Shown here in pieces: positions 8,073 through 16,467 of a stretch of DNA of 64,000 nucleotides (the first letter of the stretch is position 1; every line of letters begins with the position of its first letter). This DNA comes from Legionella sp. PC1000 (GTDB taxonomy: Bacteria > Pseudomonadota > Gammaproteobacteria > Legionellales > Legionellaceae). Location: NCBI RefSeq assembly GCF_014109805.1, contig NZ_CP059400.1, positions 3,743,001 through 3,807,000 of the forward strand, given 5' to 3'. The translations under genes and the position numbers were made by a program. Under the pieces are notes generated by a model that was not told the DNA's origin, did no database searches, and saw only the letters and a list, made by a program, of their open reading frames with translations.

Positions 8073-9986
8073 TTAAGACAGATGCACGCTCTCTCCATCT
8101 TCATCACTGCTTCTGTCTATATCTTCATCACTGTTTTTGTCTCTATTTTGTGATTCTCTGAATGAGGTTAACGTTTGCCTTAGCGTTTGGCAGTTTATTT
8201 TATCTGTTTCAGGTGCTCTGTTTTTGGCTTGCACTGGATCTAGCGAAGGCTCAACTGAATTTATCACTATGTCCACATCACCTATTTCGTTTAATACCTC
8301 ATCTACAAGTTTGCTCTTCAACTTGGTTTCAAATTCTTCAGCCATGGAAATTCGCTTCAGAAAATAATTAACACAATCTTCTTTATTAACAAATTCCATG
8401 TCATGATTCATTTCTGAGAATCGTTCAGCGATCTGGTTGAGAATATTCCGTCTTTCTGTTTCATCTTCTGGCATCAATTCATACAGAATCCTGTCTTCCA
8501 TAATAATCATATTATTCATTGTGTAATTAGAAAATAACAGATCGAGTGCATTCACTTTCCCATCATCAGAACTAATATTTTTAATATAGGGATCAGCACC
8601 AAGCGATATGAGTAGTTGGACCATCTCAAGGTTTTTATTTTCCACGGCTTTTTCAAGAGGGGTGGTATTAAAAATGGAACTTGGCTGATTGATATCAACC
8701 CCATATTGGACCAATAATTTTACCATTTTAACATCAGCATTTTCTATTGCTTTCAATATGGGCGTATTAGTTTGATCTTCTAGCTCTAATAATGCCCCAT
8801 TTTTAAGGAGCATTTCTGCAAGGGAATGATTACCATTACTCACAGCAATCAATAAAGGACTTTCCTCATCTTTGTTCGACTTATTGATATCAGCATCATA
8901 GCTTAATAATAATTCTACCATCCTGTTATCACCCCTTTTTACTGCTTTTAATAAGGGGGTTTCAGATTCCTTATTGGCACTATCTGGATCAGCTTTTTTT
9001 TTCAAGAACAGCTCAGCTAATGTATCGTTACCTAGTCTCGCCGCAACGAATAAAGGACTCTCTCCATCCCCGTTCACATCAGCCCCATTCTCCAATAAGT
9101 AAGTGATAAGATTTAAATCCTCTCTGGCTGTAGCCAAAGATAAAATATTAACTCCTTTTGAATCCGTTAACTTATTCATTTCCAATAGTTTATTTTCTTC
9201 TACTCGATTTAGCTCCTTTATCTCTTTTGGCTTTGTAAACAGCCCAGGATGAAAGGTCATAGAGAACACTGCATTATTATTAGTAGATAATCGCTCTATT
9301 ATAGCCTGCGCACATGCTTCATTATTTTCAAAGGATATTATTTCATCATGATTAACGAGTGCCCATTGCCCCTTATTTCTAACCAATGCCATTCCATGTT
9401 GATAGGCATTTAACCCTATCGCCATTCCTTCAATGGAATTATTTTTTAGGGAGCATAACCTATTCAAATATTCTGTTAATGAGGTTTTATCATGAGCAAC
9501 CATTATTTTATCAAATGGTTCCATTTCCTTAGAGTTTTCAGCAACAAGTTGACTTGATATTAGAGCATCTTGTTTTTTTGGAGCCTGGTTAACCTCAAAC
9601 AATTCGGGATATAAGTAGCCTTGCATGTATGACTCAATTCCATCAAAAAAAGGGCGAATACTGCATAACATGTCTGCCTTATTCGCTTCTAATTGTTTTT
9701 CATTCTCGTTTAAAGTATTCCATTCCCATTTCCAGAATTTTTTTGATATTTCGTGTTTCTTTAATCTCACTGTCTCGGCAAGATCTACATCATTAGAAAA
9801 GGACAAATCATCCTCATAACTATGAATGAATTCCATCCGTTTTTGAAATTGGTCAAATTTCCCCCTCACTGCTGCCTGGATCGCCATATTTTCTATGCCA
9901 AAACAGACACCTTCCTCATTAGCAGGGTATTCTAATATTTGCATTGCAGGAATTATTTCCAGTCTCATTTTCATAATATCATCCAT
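8073..9986 (-). CDS. Cysteine-protease-like ankyrin-repeat effector candidate
   Basis: A 637-residue protein in two parts. Residues 1-260 look like a papain-like module, with candidate nucleophile Cys28 in EGVCFG, candidate His197 in YQHGMALV, and Asn212 or Asp214 in VNHDE after the following strand. Residues about 275-470 hold five to six ankyrin repeats, such as SPLFVAARLGNDTLAELFL and TPLLKAVKRGDNRMVELLL. The C-terminus is very acidic and serine-rich (RSSDEDGESVHLS), a composition common in Dot/Icm signals. The N-terminal module resembles the partial gene at 1-292 and the gene at 24445-26019. The arrangement recalls L. pneumophila AnkH, which joins ankyrin repeats to a cysteine-protease-like fold. 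Protease activity and targets are inferred. Confidence 0.75.
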   Translation of the reverse strand: MDDIMKMRLEIIPAMQILEYPANEEGVCFGIENMAIQAAVRGKFDQFQKRMEFIHSYEDDLSFSNDVDLAETVRLKKHEISKKFWKWEWNTLNENEKQLEANKADMLCSIRPFFDGIESYMQGYLYPELFEVNQAPKKQDALISSQLVAENSKEMEPFDKIMVAHDKTSLTEYLNRLCSLKNNSIEGMAIGLNAYQHGMALVRNKGQWALVNHDEIISFENNEACAQAIIERLSTNNNAVFSMTFHPGLFTKPKEIKELNRVEENKLLEMNKLTDSKGVNILSLATAREDLNLITYLLENGADVNGDGESPLFVAARLGNDTLAELFLKKKADPDSANKESETPLLKAVKRGDNRMVELLLSYDADINKSNKDEESPLLIAVSNGNHSLAEMLLKNGALLELEDQTNTPILKAIENADVKMVKLLVQYGVDINQPSSIFNTTPLEKAVENKNLEMVQLLISLGADPYIKNISSDDGKVNALDLLFSNYTMNNMIIMEDRILYELMPEDETERRNILNQIAERFSEMNHDMEFVNKEDCVNYFLKRISMAEEFETKLKSKLVDEVLNEIGDVDIVINSVEPSLDPVQAKNRAPETDKINCQTLRQTLTSFRESQNRDKNSDEDIDRSSDEDGESVHLS

Positions 9987-10149
9987 GAAAAATTGATTAT
10001 TTGTATTTATTCTAGTTGATTTAAAGGAAACAGCTATTCATCGTAATGGAGTTAATTCAGCTAATAGCATCAGGGAAAACACCCCTCCATGCCTATGTGA
10101 GCAGATCGTTTTTAAATATCTTGCTATGAAATAGAAAGATTTATTATTG

Positions 10150-11343
10150 TTACATAGTAGAACTAACTGAAACGGCTGCTTTTGCTTTTAGACTATAATT
10201 GTAATCTTCCTGCATCTGTGCAAATTTAATTTCCAAATGCTGCGGTATGTTACTCGAATATATCTTCGTTCCATCTGCAAAGCTTTGCTGCTCTTTAGCG
10301 ATATCAGCAAGCTTTTTATTTTTTTCTCGCAGCATGGACGCTTGTATGTCAGGAGTATACGCATTCTCAATTTGCTCATTAAGATTCGTTAATTCTTTAG
10401 ACCAGTAGAAAGTAGATTTTAATTTATTAGGAGATGTATCTTTATTCCATAAAGTCCTAAGTTTTACAAAATTGATGGAAGGATCCGCATGTTCAAGGAG
10501 TTTAATGTACGTTTTAAGATAAGATCTTGGAAAATCTTCATTTTCAGTTACTCTATCTATCAAGCGCAAATTCGTAATCACCAGAAAATATCCCTCATAA
10601 TTATGCTTTTTCCTTAGAGCGATTGCTATATCAATCCATCGGCAAAAAGCCTTAACTTTAGCGTCTCCTTGAGCTTCCTTTATTTCCCTTTTAAGATGAG
10701 CTTCTAAGTACTTTCTACCCTCTAAAAATGCTTTAAGGTTTGGACTAGCCTTTCCGCTCTTGGAAAACCCGTCTGGGTTTGCAAAATCGTTCAGAGGAAT
10801 TTTGCTATAATCTGCTCTTAATTGTTCATCGATGAGTGTCGCATCGACTTTTACTAGTTGATTGTACATTTTAAGATAGGGTTTAAAAGCCTTATTTTTT
10901 GTTAATTGGCTCACTCTATCCATTTCCATTAATGTATCGCGCACTAAAAAATATCCTTCATAATTATGTCTTTTCCTTAACATGATTGCAGTATCAACCC
11001 ATCGATGAAAAGCATGAATTCGAGCGTCTTGAGAACCGTGTTTGCTGATATCCTGTCTAACAAAATATTGCAAGGTTTCTCGAGTTTCTAAATGTTCCCC
11101 CGCACTTGAATTTGCCTTCCTTAATTTGACATCAAAGAGTTTGGCATGGCTGTATGCAAATCGAAACTCAATGTAAGCAAAGAATACGTGATGGTCTGGA
11201 TCCCTTTTTATTTTTATGCGAGTCTCTTTTTCAGCAAGCATCTCATCCCACTCAAAGGCAGCATCGGGCTTAGTTAAAAACCGTTGCTCTTCTATGAGAT
11301 GTTTAAAAAAAGAATTTCCAAACGCAGTATTTTTTTTAGGCAT
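10150..11343 (-). CDS. Effector candidate with duplicated RasGEF-like segment
   Basis: A 397-residue protein whose core is a repeat of about 60 residues, at roughly 108-167 and 228-287. The copies read HRWVDTAIMLRKRHNYEGYF and CRWIDIAIALRKKHNYEGYF, each followed by a helix containing DRV and then a Y-L-K-x-Y stretch. The pattern (W-x-D-x-A, then N-Y/F-x-G-Y-F, L, D/R-R-V) resembles the CDC25 core of Ras guanine-nucleotide exchange factors, where the sequence is close to I-x-V-A-x-x-L-N-N-F-x-x-x-x-A-I-x-x-x-L-x-x-x-x-I-x-R-L. L. pneumophila LegG2 is a known RasGEF effector. I chose ATG 11343 over an in-frame TTG 12 bases upstream; neither has a clear ribosome binding site. Lysine-rich ends and lack of a signal peptide fit a type IV substrate. 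GEF activity is unproven. Confidence 0.6.
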   Translation of the reverse strand: MPKKNTAFGNSFFKHLIEEQRFLTKPDAAFEWDEMLAEKETRIKIKRDPDHHVFFAYIEFRFAYSHAKLFDVKLRKANSSAGEHLETRETLQYFVRQDISKHGSQDARIHAFHRWVDTAIMLRKRHNYEGYFLVRDTLMEMDRVSQLTKNKAFKPYLKMYNQLVKVDATLIDEQLRADYSKIPLNDFANPDGFSKSGKASPNLKAFLEGRKYLEAHLKREIKEAQGDAKVKAFCRWIDIAIALRKKHNYEGYFLVITNLRLIDRVTENEDFPRSYLKTYIKLLEHADPSINFVKLRTLWNKDTSPNKLKSTFYWSKELTNLNEQIENAYTPDIQASMLREKNKKLADIAKEQQSFADGTKIYSSNIPQHLEIKFAQMQEDYNYSLKAKAAVSVSSTM

Positions 11344-11355
11344 AGAGATTTTCAA

Positions 11356-11982
11356 AAACCAAATTATTTAATTACAAGTCTTTCCGCTCATTTTAATCAA
11401 GAAATCTGATTACTTACACCATTACATATTTATCAGGGAAAAAGAAGTCACCATAAAATCTTTGGGGCAATATGAACCGGAGGGATCGTCAGTTTTTCAT
11501 TTTAAATTTCTCTACGTACCGCTTAAATTTCTCTACGTACCGCGCTTTATGCGCGGTATCCAGAACGATATTTTAAGATGCCGCTGAGCATTTCTATAGC
11601 AAGATCCCCTGGATACCGCGCATAAAGCGCGGTACGTAGACGAAGAAATTAAGCACTACGTAGACGAAGAAATTAGTGGAATTTAAGCCTTACCTGGGCG
11701 ATAAAATCTTTAATTTTATTTGGTCGTCCTATATATGCAGCGAAGCTAACGACTCTATTAGGAATATTTGTCCTGTTCTTTTTTTATGTATTTCATAATA
11801 AAATTATCCGATTTATATAAGACGAGAAGCCTATTTTTTTGACCCCGCTCATTTTAACTTGGCTCAAACCTTTTCTACTCCCTTCAGCACCCAACCTAGC
11901 ATTGAAAGTCAATTAGAAAAGCTTCAAGAATGTTAGGCGCACGTAGCCTGCTTGCAAACAACCAGACTCCAACACACCAAAA
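11356..11982. other. Long intergenic region with a diverged MITE-like repeat
   Basis: No gene is visible. Positions about 11490-11695 hold a rearranged copy of the MITE-like family seen at 34973-35146 and 51795-52283. It has the core GGATACCGCGCATAAAGCGC near 11612-11631, and the same core inverted near 11540-11562. The two together form a long imperfect palindrome flanked by copies of the GACGAAGAAATTA sub-repeat. The remainder is AT-rich, without convincing reading frames. Confidence 0.65.
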
Positions 11983-13065
11983 TTAAGAAATATTGAAGGA
12001 ATTGAGATTGTCAGGCTGTTCAATCATATTGTGTTGCTCCTGATATTGCACATATTTTATATAGTGAATGCGGCGCGCTAAGGAACCTGTAGGATTAAAG
12101 TCCTTTTGCGTTTCAATTTGGTTGAGACGCACCAACAAATCATCTAGAGAGTTACTATCTTTCAGGATTTGATTGACTGCATCCACATGATGCCGCCGCC
12201 AATGAAAAGTAGCGAATAGAGTCAACCCGGGGACGTTGCTGGTATTTTTTGTGTAATCATTTAAAAGATTTTTCGCTTTATGAAATAAATCTTCCGTAGA
12301 TGAGTGCGTCAGTTCAAAATAGCTTTCAGGGAAATACTCTTTTTTTCTGTAGTCATCCAGATTTATTTGTTTTTCTTCTTGATGATTGAAAACACTACAG
12401 TCGCCGCTTGGAACAGAAAGGGTTTTCACAGAAAGTGGCAACTTGATAATCAAATTACGTAATGCCCTATCTCCAATAGCAAGATTGTTATCACAGATAT
12501 CACCTAAAAGGTGGATTTCTTGCATTTGCTTAGGGAAACAGCTAAAAAATTTTAACAGCTCATCAAAAGTACAGTCTTTAATCACATCCGCATTCACTTT
12601 AAAATAAGTAACATGCGCTGGAATAGCCTTAATCACTTCATCTGCATCTTTCCATTTTTTGCCAGTACAAATTTCAACCTTGGTTACATATCTGGGCAGC
12701 TTTTTTAAAAGCGCAATACACGCCTTTTGGGATTGCTCAGCCAGCTCTTCCCTGACTTTCTTACTCAAATCACTCGAGCTGTTAATGTAGCTATCCCAAT
12801 AAACAACTGAAGTAATGGATTCGGGAAGCAGGGATACGTTTTCAGCGAGTTCTTTGGTTTTTATATGAATCTCATCGCTCTTTGGGTTCAGTGAGCGCAT
12901 CATCTCAACTGCTTCTTCCAAAAGCTCTTTCGTTATGGGGGTTTCTTTCTTGCGAAAACAGAGACTCTGACCTCTGTCACCATCATATCTTATTTCTATA
13001 TTGTCTGATTCTATTACCGGATCTTTTGGAGTACCGTTGAATGAAAATAGAAATTTTATTCCCAT
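11983..13065 (-). CDS. LRR-like effector candidate with conserved C-terminal module
   Basis: A 360-residue protein. The middle (about 60-235) repeats a pattern of short helix, then a hydrophobic strand such as LLPESITSVVYWDS, IPAHVTYFKVNAD, KQMQEIHLLGD and LPLSVKTLSVPSG, spaced at roughly leucine-rich-repeat intervals. The C-terminal part has LFATFHWRRHHVDAVNQIL followed by SLARRIHYIK. This H-W-x-R-H-H helix module resembles a C-terminal domain I recall from several Legionella effectors, but I cannot name it with certainty. No signal peptide or membrane segment is present. It is a monocistronic gene; a host-protein binding role is inferred from the repeats only. Confidence 0.6.
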   Translation of the reverse strand: MGIKFLFSFNGTPKDPVIESDNIEIRYDGDRGQSLCFRKKETPITKELLEEAVEMMRSLNPKSDEIHIKTKELAENVSLLPESITSVVYWDSYINSSSDLSKKVREELAEQSQKACIALLKKLPRYVTKVEICTGKKWKDADEVIKAIPAHVTYFKVNADVIKDCTFDELLKFFSCFPKQMQEIHLLGDICDNNLAIGDRALRNLIIKLPLSVKTLSVPSGDCSVFNHQEEKQINLDDYRKKEYFPESYFELTHSSTEDLFHKAKNLLNDYTKNTSNVPGLTLFATFHWRRHHVDAVNQILKDSNSLDDLLVRLNQIETQKDFNPTGSLARRIHYIKYVQYQEQHNMIEQPDNLNSFNIS

Positions 13066-13218
13066 AATTTAGACCTTCAAAAATTGCTTAGGGTTTGCCT
13101 GCTAAGGTCTATTATAAATCTTATCTATTTTAGATAGGCTTAATTGCACTACGTAAAATTCGCATTGTTACGTTTTTTAGGATATCAGCGGTGCACCTTA
13201 TTGGTTTTATATTATCTT

Positions 13219-13246
13219 GAAAATAAAAAGAAGCCGAAAGCGGCTC
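13219..13246 (-). terminator. Rho-independent terminator
   Basis: Read on the minus strand, a short GC hairpin (AGCCG, loop CTTT, CGGCT) is followed directly by TCTTTTTATTTT. It lies about 100 bases past the stop of the small coiled-coil gene on the same strand, so it most likely ends that transcript. Confidence 0.75.
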
Positions 13247-13346
13247 CGGATATGAATGCTGCTTAGAATAAATTGTATTTAATTAAAAGAATGGATAGGC
13301 ACAAGCTTAGTCCTTAAATTAATAATATACTTCCCTGTAGATCCCA

Positions 13347-13571
13347 TTATGATGTCATATTCTGTACAGATCCGCTTTGAGTAAATTGCTCTAATTCTTC
13401 TTCTAAATCCAATACTCTTTTATTTGCACCCTCAAGCAGTTGTTTTATTGACCCGAGAAACATAAAGCGATCAAGGCCACGATCATCATTACTGGAAAAT
13501 TCTTTTTCCAGATCCTCAAGATGTTTCCTTGCTCTAGTTAATTCGGATTCTATTTCTGTTTTTAATCTCAT
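13347..13571 (-). CDS. Small coiled-coil protein, unknown
   Basis: A 74-residue, highly charged protein. Residues 1-25 and 45-65 show heptad-like spacing of leucines with alternating glutamate and lysine/arginine (ESELTRARKHLEDLEKEF; ANKRVLDLEEELEQF), so it should form a helical hairpin or oligomerise as a coiled coil. The family is not recognised. A GGAA(C) box precedes the ATG, and a good terminator sits downstream at 13219-13246, which supports a real, independently expressed gene. Its role is unknown. Confidence 0.6.
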   Translation of the reverse strand: MRLKTEIESELTRARKHLEDLEKEFSSNDDRGLDRFMFLGSIKQLLEGANKRVLDLEEELEQFTQSGSVQNMTS

Positions 13572-13735
13572 CGTTCCTTTTCCATTAAATTAATATTACA
13601 TTGCTATCAAATGGTTATAACGTATTACCCGTGTCTTTTACACTATGCATTCACCTTGAGTCAATTTTTAATTGATTTTGAAGTCAAATGAAATTTGCTA
13701 AGGTAGGTATATTCTAAATTGAAAAAGGAAGAGCA

Positions 13736-14587
13736 TTGACTGGAATATTCATTGCGGCTGGATTTGCACTCATTTTGTTTTTTTTGGAAAGAATATTTCC
13801 CCTCAGGAAGCGCAAAAGAGGCATGCTTTCCCGCCTGACTGTCAATAGTGCTGTTTCCATTACTACCTTTACTGTCGCCTTTCTGCTGATACGCCCGACA
13901 ACAAGTTTTTTTCTCGGCTGGACAGCCAGCACGCCGTTCGGCGTGATGCGCTGGTTTAGACTCACGGGTCTTTGGGAAGTTTTATTCGGTTTTTTACTGT
14001 TGGACCTGAGCTTCTATTATTGGCATATTGCCAACCACAAAATTCCGTTCCTTTGGCGCTTTCATAATGTACACCATATCGATCCCGACCTTGATGTTTC
14101 CACAGGTTTCCGTTTTCACCCAGGCGAAGTAGCACTTTCCACTTTCTTTCGCGCGATTCAAGTTGCACTCATTGGCGTATCGGCGAGTACTTTTGTGATT
14201 TATGAAGTCCTATTTCAGATGGGTACTTTTTTTCATCATTCAAACCTGCGCCTTCCATTGCGTTTGGAACGGGTACTGAACCTTATTTTCGTAACTCCAC
14301 GGATGCACGGTATTCATCACTCTAATTTCAGAAAAGAGACGGATTCGAACTACTCTGTTGTTTTTTCGGTTTGGGACAGATTGCACCGAACAATCGGCTT
14401 GGGCATCCCCCAGCAAGAAATCGATATCGGTGTTCCCGGATATACTAAGAAAAGAGATAACTATTTAAAGCAAGTACTGATATTACCATTTGTCCAACAG
14501 CAGGAATACTGGAGGGATGAATCGGGGCATAACCAAATATCCCGAGGTGAAGAGAGACGGCGTCGGACGCAGTGGTTAGTAGAATAG
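13736..14587 (+). CDS. Sterol desaturase / fatty acid hydroxylase family protein
   Basis: A 283-residue membrane di-iron oxygenase-fold protein. The histidine clusters that bind the two irons are visible: HIANH (97-101), HNVHH (110-114) and HGIHH (191-195), with further HH at 167-168. Hydrophobic segments occupy about residues 1-20, 38-60, 78-97 and 140-165. The start is TTG 13736, eight bases after an AAAAAGGAAG ribosome binding site; there is no better ATG. The family hydroxylates or desaturates sterols, fatty acids or related lipids. The sterol-type genes at 29.5-32.3 kb make a sterol substrate tempting but unproven. Confidence 0.85.
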   Translation: MTGIFIAAGFALILFFLERIFPLRKRKRGMLSRLTVNSAVSITTFTVAFLLIRPTTSFFLGWTASTPFGVMRWFRLTGLWEVLFGFLLLDLSFYYWHIANHKIPFLWRFHNVHHIDPDLDVSTGFRFHPGEVALSTFFRAIQVALIGVSASTFVIYEVLFQMGTFFHHSNLRLPLRLERVLNLIFVTPRMHGIHHSNFRKETDSNYSVVFSVWDRLHRTIGLGIPQQEIDIGVPGYTKKRDNYLKQVLILPFVQQQEYWRDESGHNQISRGEERRRRTQWLVE

Positions 14588-14643
14588 CTCTATTTGCCCC
14601 CCCTCTGCTTCCTATGATGCTCCCTTGCGTAATTCTATAGTTG

Positions 14644-14679
14644 CAGCAAGCCTGCTTTGCAAGCAACCAGGCTTTGCTG
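14644..14679. repeat. Short inverted repeat (CCTGGTTGC/GCAA family)
   Basis: The sequence can fold into a hairpin with arms CAGCAAGCCTG and CAGGCTTTGCTG (one bulge). It sits between the convergent desaturase-family and hdeD genes and could stop transcription from either side, although no long T-run follows. Related pieces with the core CCTGGTTGC next to GCAA occur near 967, 26390, 29205 and 63188. Confidence 0.55.
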
Positions 14680-14703
14680 AGCGAAGAGCACTTATATTGG
14701 GAA

Positions 14704-15270
14704 TCAGAGTGATTTAGATCTGCGTAAGGAAATTGCTATGAAAATATAAGTCCAACCGCTGATCATCATATCGATCGCAATAAACAATCCAATGACCCAT
14801 AATCCACTCATTGGCCAATGCAACAGAATCAGGATACCCAGTATTAGGGAGCATATCCCGGCAAATAAGATCCAACCCCAACCCTCTGTGTTCCGTAAGG
14901 AGATGGACATACTAATGCGGACAACACCAATAACGATAAGCGTCCAAGCCAATAAAGCAGTAATGATGGTCGATGCTAATAAAGGATCATATAAGACAAT
15001 ACCTGCGCCAATAAGATAGAGTATTGCAACGAGAATTTGCCAAACCGTACCTTTCCATTCTTTATGTTTAAACACGTCGGCAAAGTGCGATAGTCCTGAA
15101 ATCAGGAGTAACGCGGCGAAAAAATACATGCTGACTATGGTTAATAAGATATCCATTCCTAAACCAATAACGCCAAAGATCAAGAGAAGAATGCCAAAAC
15201 CCAAAAACCATCCCCAGTGACGTTGCATGATTTCTGTATCGGGATGCGTAATATTTTTTTTATTTTCCAT
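14704..15270 (-). CDS. hdeD: HdeD family membrane protein
   Basis: A 188-residue protein with six predicted membrane helices arranged as three pairs. The layout matches the HdeD family of acid-resistance membrane proteins: a hydrophilic start, then WGWFLGFGILLLIFGVIGLG, a central DVFKHKEWKGTVWQILVAIL loop, and a terminal GWTYIFIAISLRR. In enterobacteria HdeD helps cells survive acid at high density; here the role is unknown. A GGAACTGAT stretch precedes the ATG. The length is normal and there is no operon partner. Confidence 0.88.
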   Translation of the reverse strand: MENKKNITHPDTEIMQRHWGWFLGFGILLLIFGVIGLGMDILLTIVSMYFFAALLLISGLSHFADVFKHKEWKGTVWQILVAILYLIGAGIVLYDPLLASTIITALLAWTLIVIGVVRISMSISLRNTEGWGWILFAGICSLILGILILLHWPMSGLWVIGLFIAIDMMISGWTYIFIAISLRRSKSL

Positions 15271-15413
15271 ATCAGTTCCTTTTGATATATATAATTAACT
15301 ATAGCTGATTATTCGCAATCCGTTCTTTAGACTGAAAAAATTTCCACTAGGCCATCTAAGAAAATTTAATGGCCTCCGTATTATCAACCCACCTGCCCCT
15401 TGTATTCCTGTCA

Positions 15414-16361
15414 TTACTTAAATTTAAAACAAGTGAGATCCTGTTCCTCTATATTGCCTAAACCAATGGCTGGCTGTATGCTCACATTATCATCAGAATG
15501 ATTACGAGTTATTGTGCCTATCTCTGTTTTATTTGCCTCTTTCTCGACCTTAATAAAAAGAGTTCCTGCCCGTGTCACTGAAGTAGATTTTTCAGCCCCA
15601 TCAGCGATAATCAGCTGTACATTTAACGATACATCGTGGTCATGAACAAAATCAGATAAAGTCCTTTGCACGCTATCATAACAAATTTCAATGCCGAACC
15701 TCATCCCGGAAAAATCTTTAACAATGCTATCTTGCATTCCTGATTTGAAAAATCTTCGGCGCTCATCCATGAAATTTAAAAAACCTTCATCAGCATAGTC
15801 AAAATCATAGTTTGTATGAGGATGTCTTTTTTTATATTTTTCCACATGACCACGATGAAAAAAATAGGCGGTATTTCGATAATAATTGTTTGAATCATTC
15901 TTTGCCTTTTTATACCAACAAAAGGTTCCTGGAACAATTAACATGTCGGTGTCCATAGAAAGTTCTTTTAATTTATTCTTGAACGTATTCTTTTGTGTTT
16001 GAGAATAATATCTTTTATAACAGAGCTCAGATTGATCTTTAAATAAATATTCAGGTGCTACAAATATCGCTGTTGGTGTAGGATACTTCAGCTGTTTTTC
16101 TTCATTGTGTTTGCGGAGAAAATTTATGAATTGAAACTTTGATTTTTTGTTTTTATTAGATTGATTATTCGTTTTAGTTTCAATGTTGTCTTGCACATAT
16201 TTTTTAGCAAGGACAATCCGTCTTTCTAAAATGTTTAAACGCTCTTCGAAAGAAGAAGAAAAAAAATATTCATCCGGTTGAAAAACAAAAACTTTAAAAT
16301 GTGCTGGCTCACTCGAAAAAGAGTCACTTTGTTCCGGTGTAGTTTTAAGATTAGCAATCAT
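15414..16361 (-). CDS. Carbon-nitrogen hydrolase (nitrilase-fold) protein, possible effector
   Basis: A 315-residue protein with the three catalytic elements of the nitrilase superfamily in the right order: Glu104 in FVAPEYLF, Lys177 or Lys178 in HVEKYKKRHP, and Cys227 in FGIEICYDS. The phrase NTAYFFHRGHVEKYKKRHP also matches the usual strand before the lysine. A lysine- and asparagine-rich insert at about 60-92 (NNQSNKNKKSKFQF) is not typical of housekeeping nitrilases. There is no signal peptide and no metabolic neighbour; the gene sits among effector-like genes. It would hydrolyse or transfer amides; the substrate is unknown, and a host-directed amidase is a guess. Confidence 0.72.
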   Translation of the reverse strand: MIANLKTTPEQSDSFSSEPAHFKVFVFQPDEYFFSSSFEERLNILERRIVLAKKYVQDNIETKTNNQSNKNKKSKFQFINFLRKHNEEKQLKYPTPTAIFVAPEYLFKDQSELCYKRYYSQTQKNTFKNKLKELSMDTDMLIVPGTFCWYKKAKNDSNNYYRNTAYFFHRGHVEKYKKRHPHTNYDFDYADEGFLNFMDERRRFFKSGMQDSIVKDFSGMRFGIEICYDSVQRTLSDFVHDHDVSLNVQLIIADGAEKSTSVTRAGTLFIKVEKEANKTEIGTITRNHSDDNVSIQPAIGLGNIEEQDLTCFKFK

Positions 16362-16467
16362 ATCAAATAGAACGCGTTAAAGATAAATGATCAGAGAGCA
16401 AGTGTTGTCTTTTGTGCTTCGTTAAAAATATTCTACTGGATTACAGGTGCCATCATCACTATCTTCG

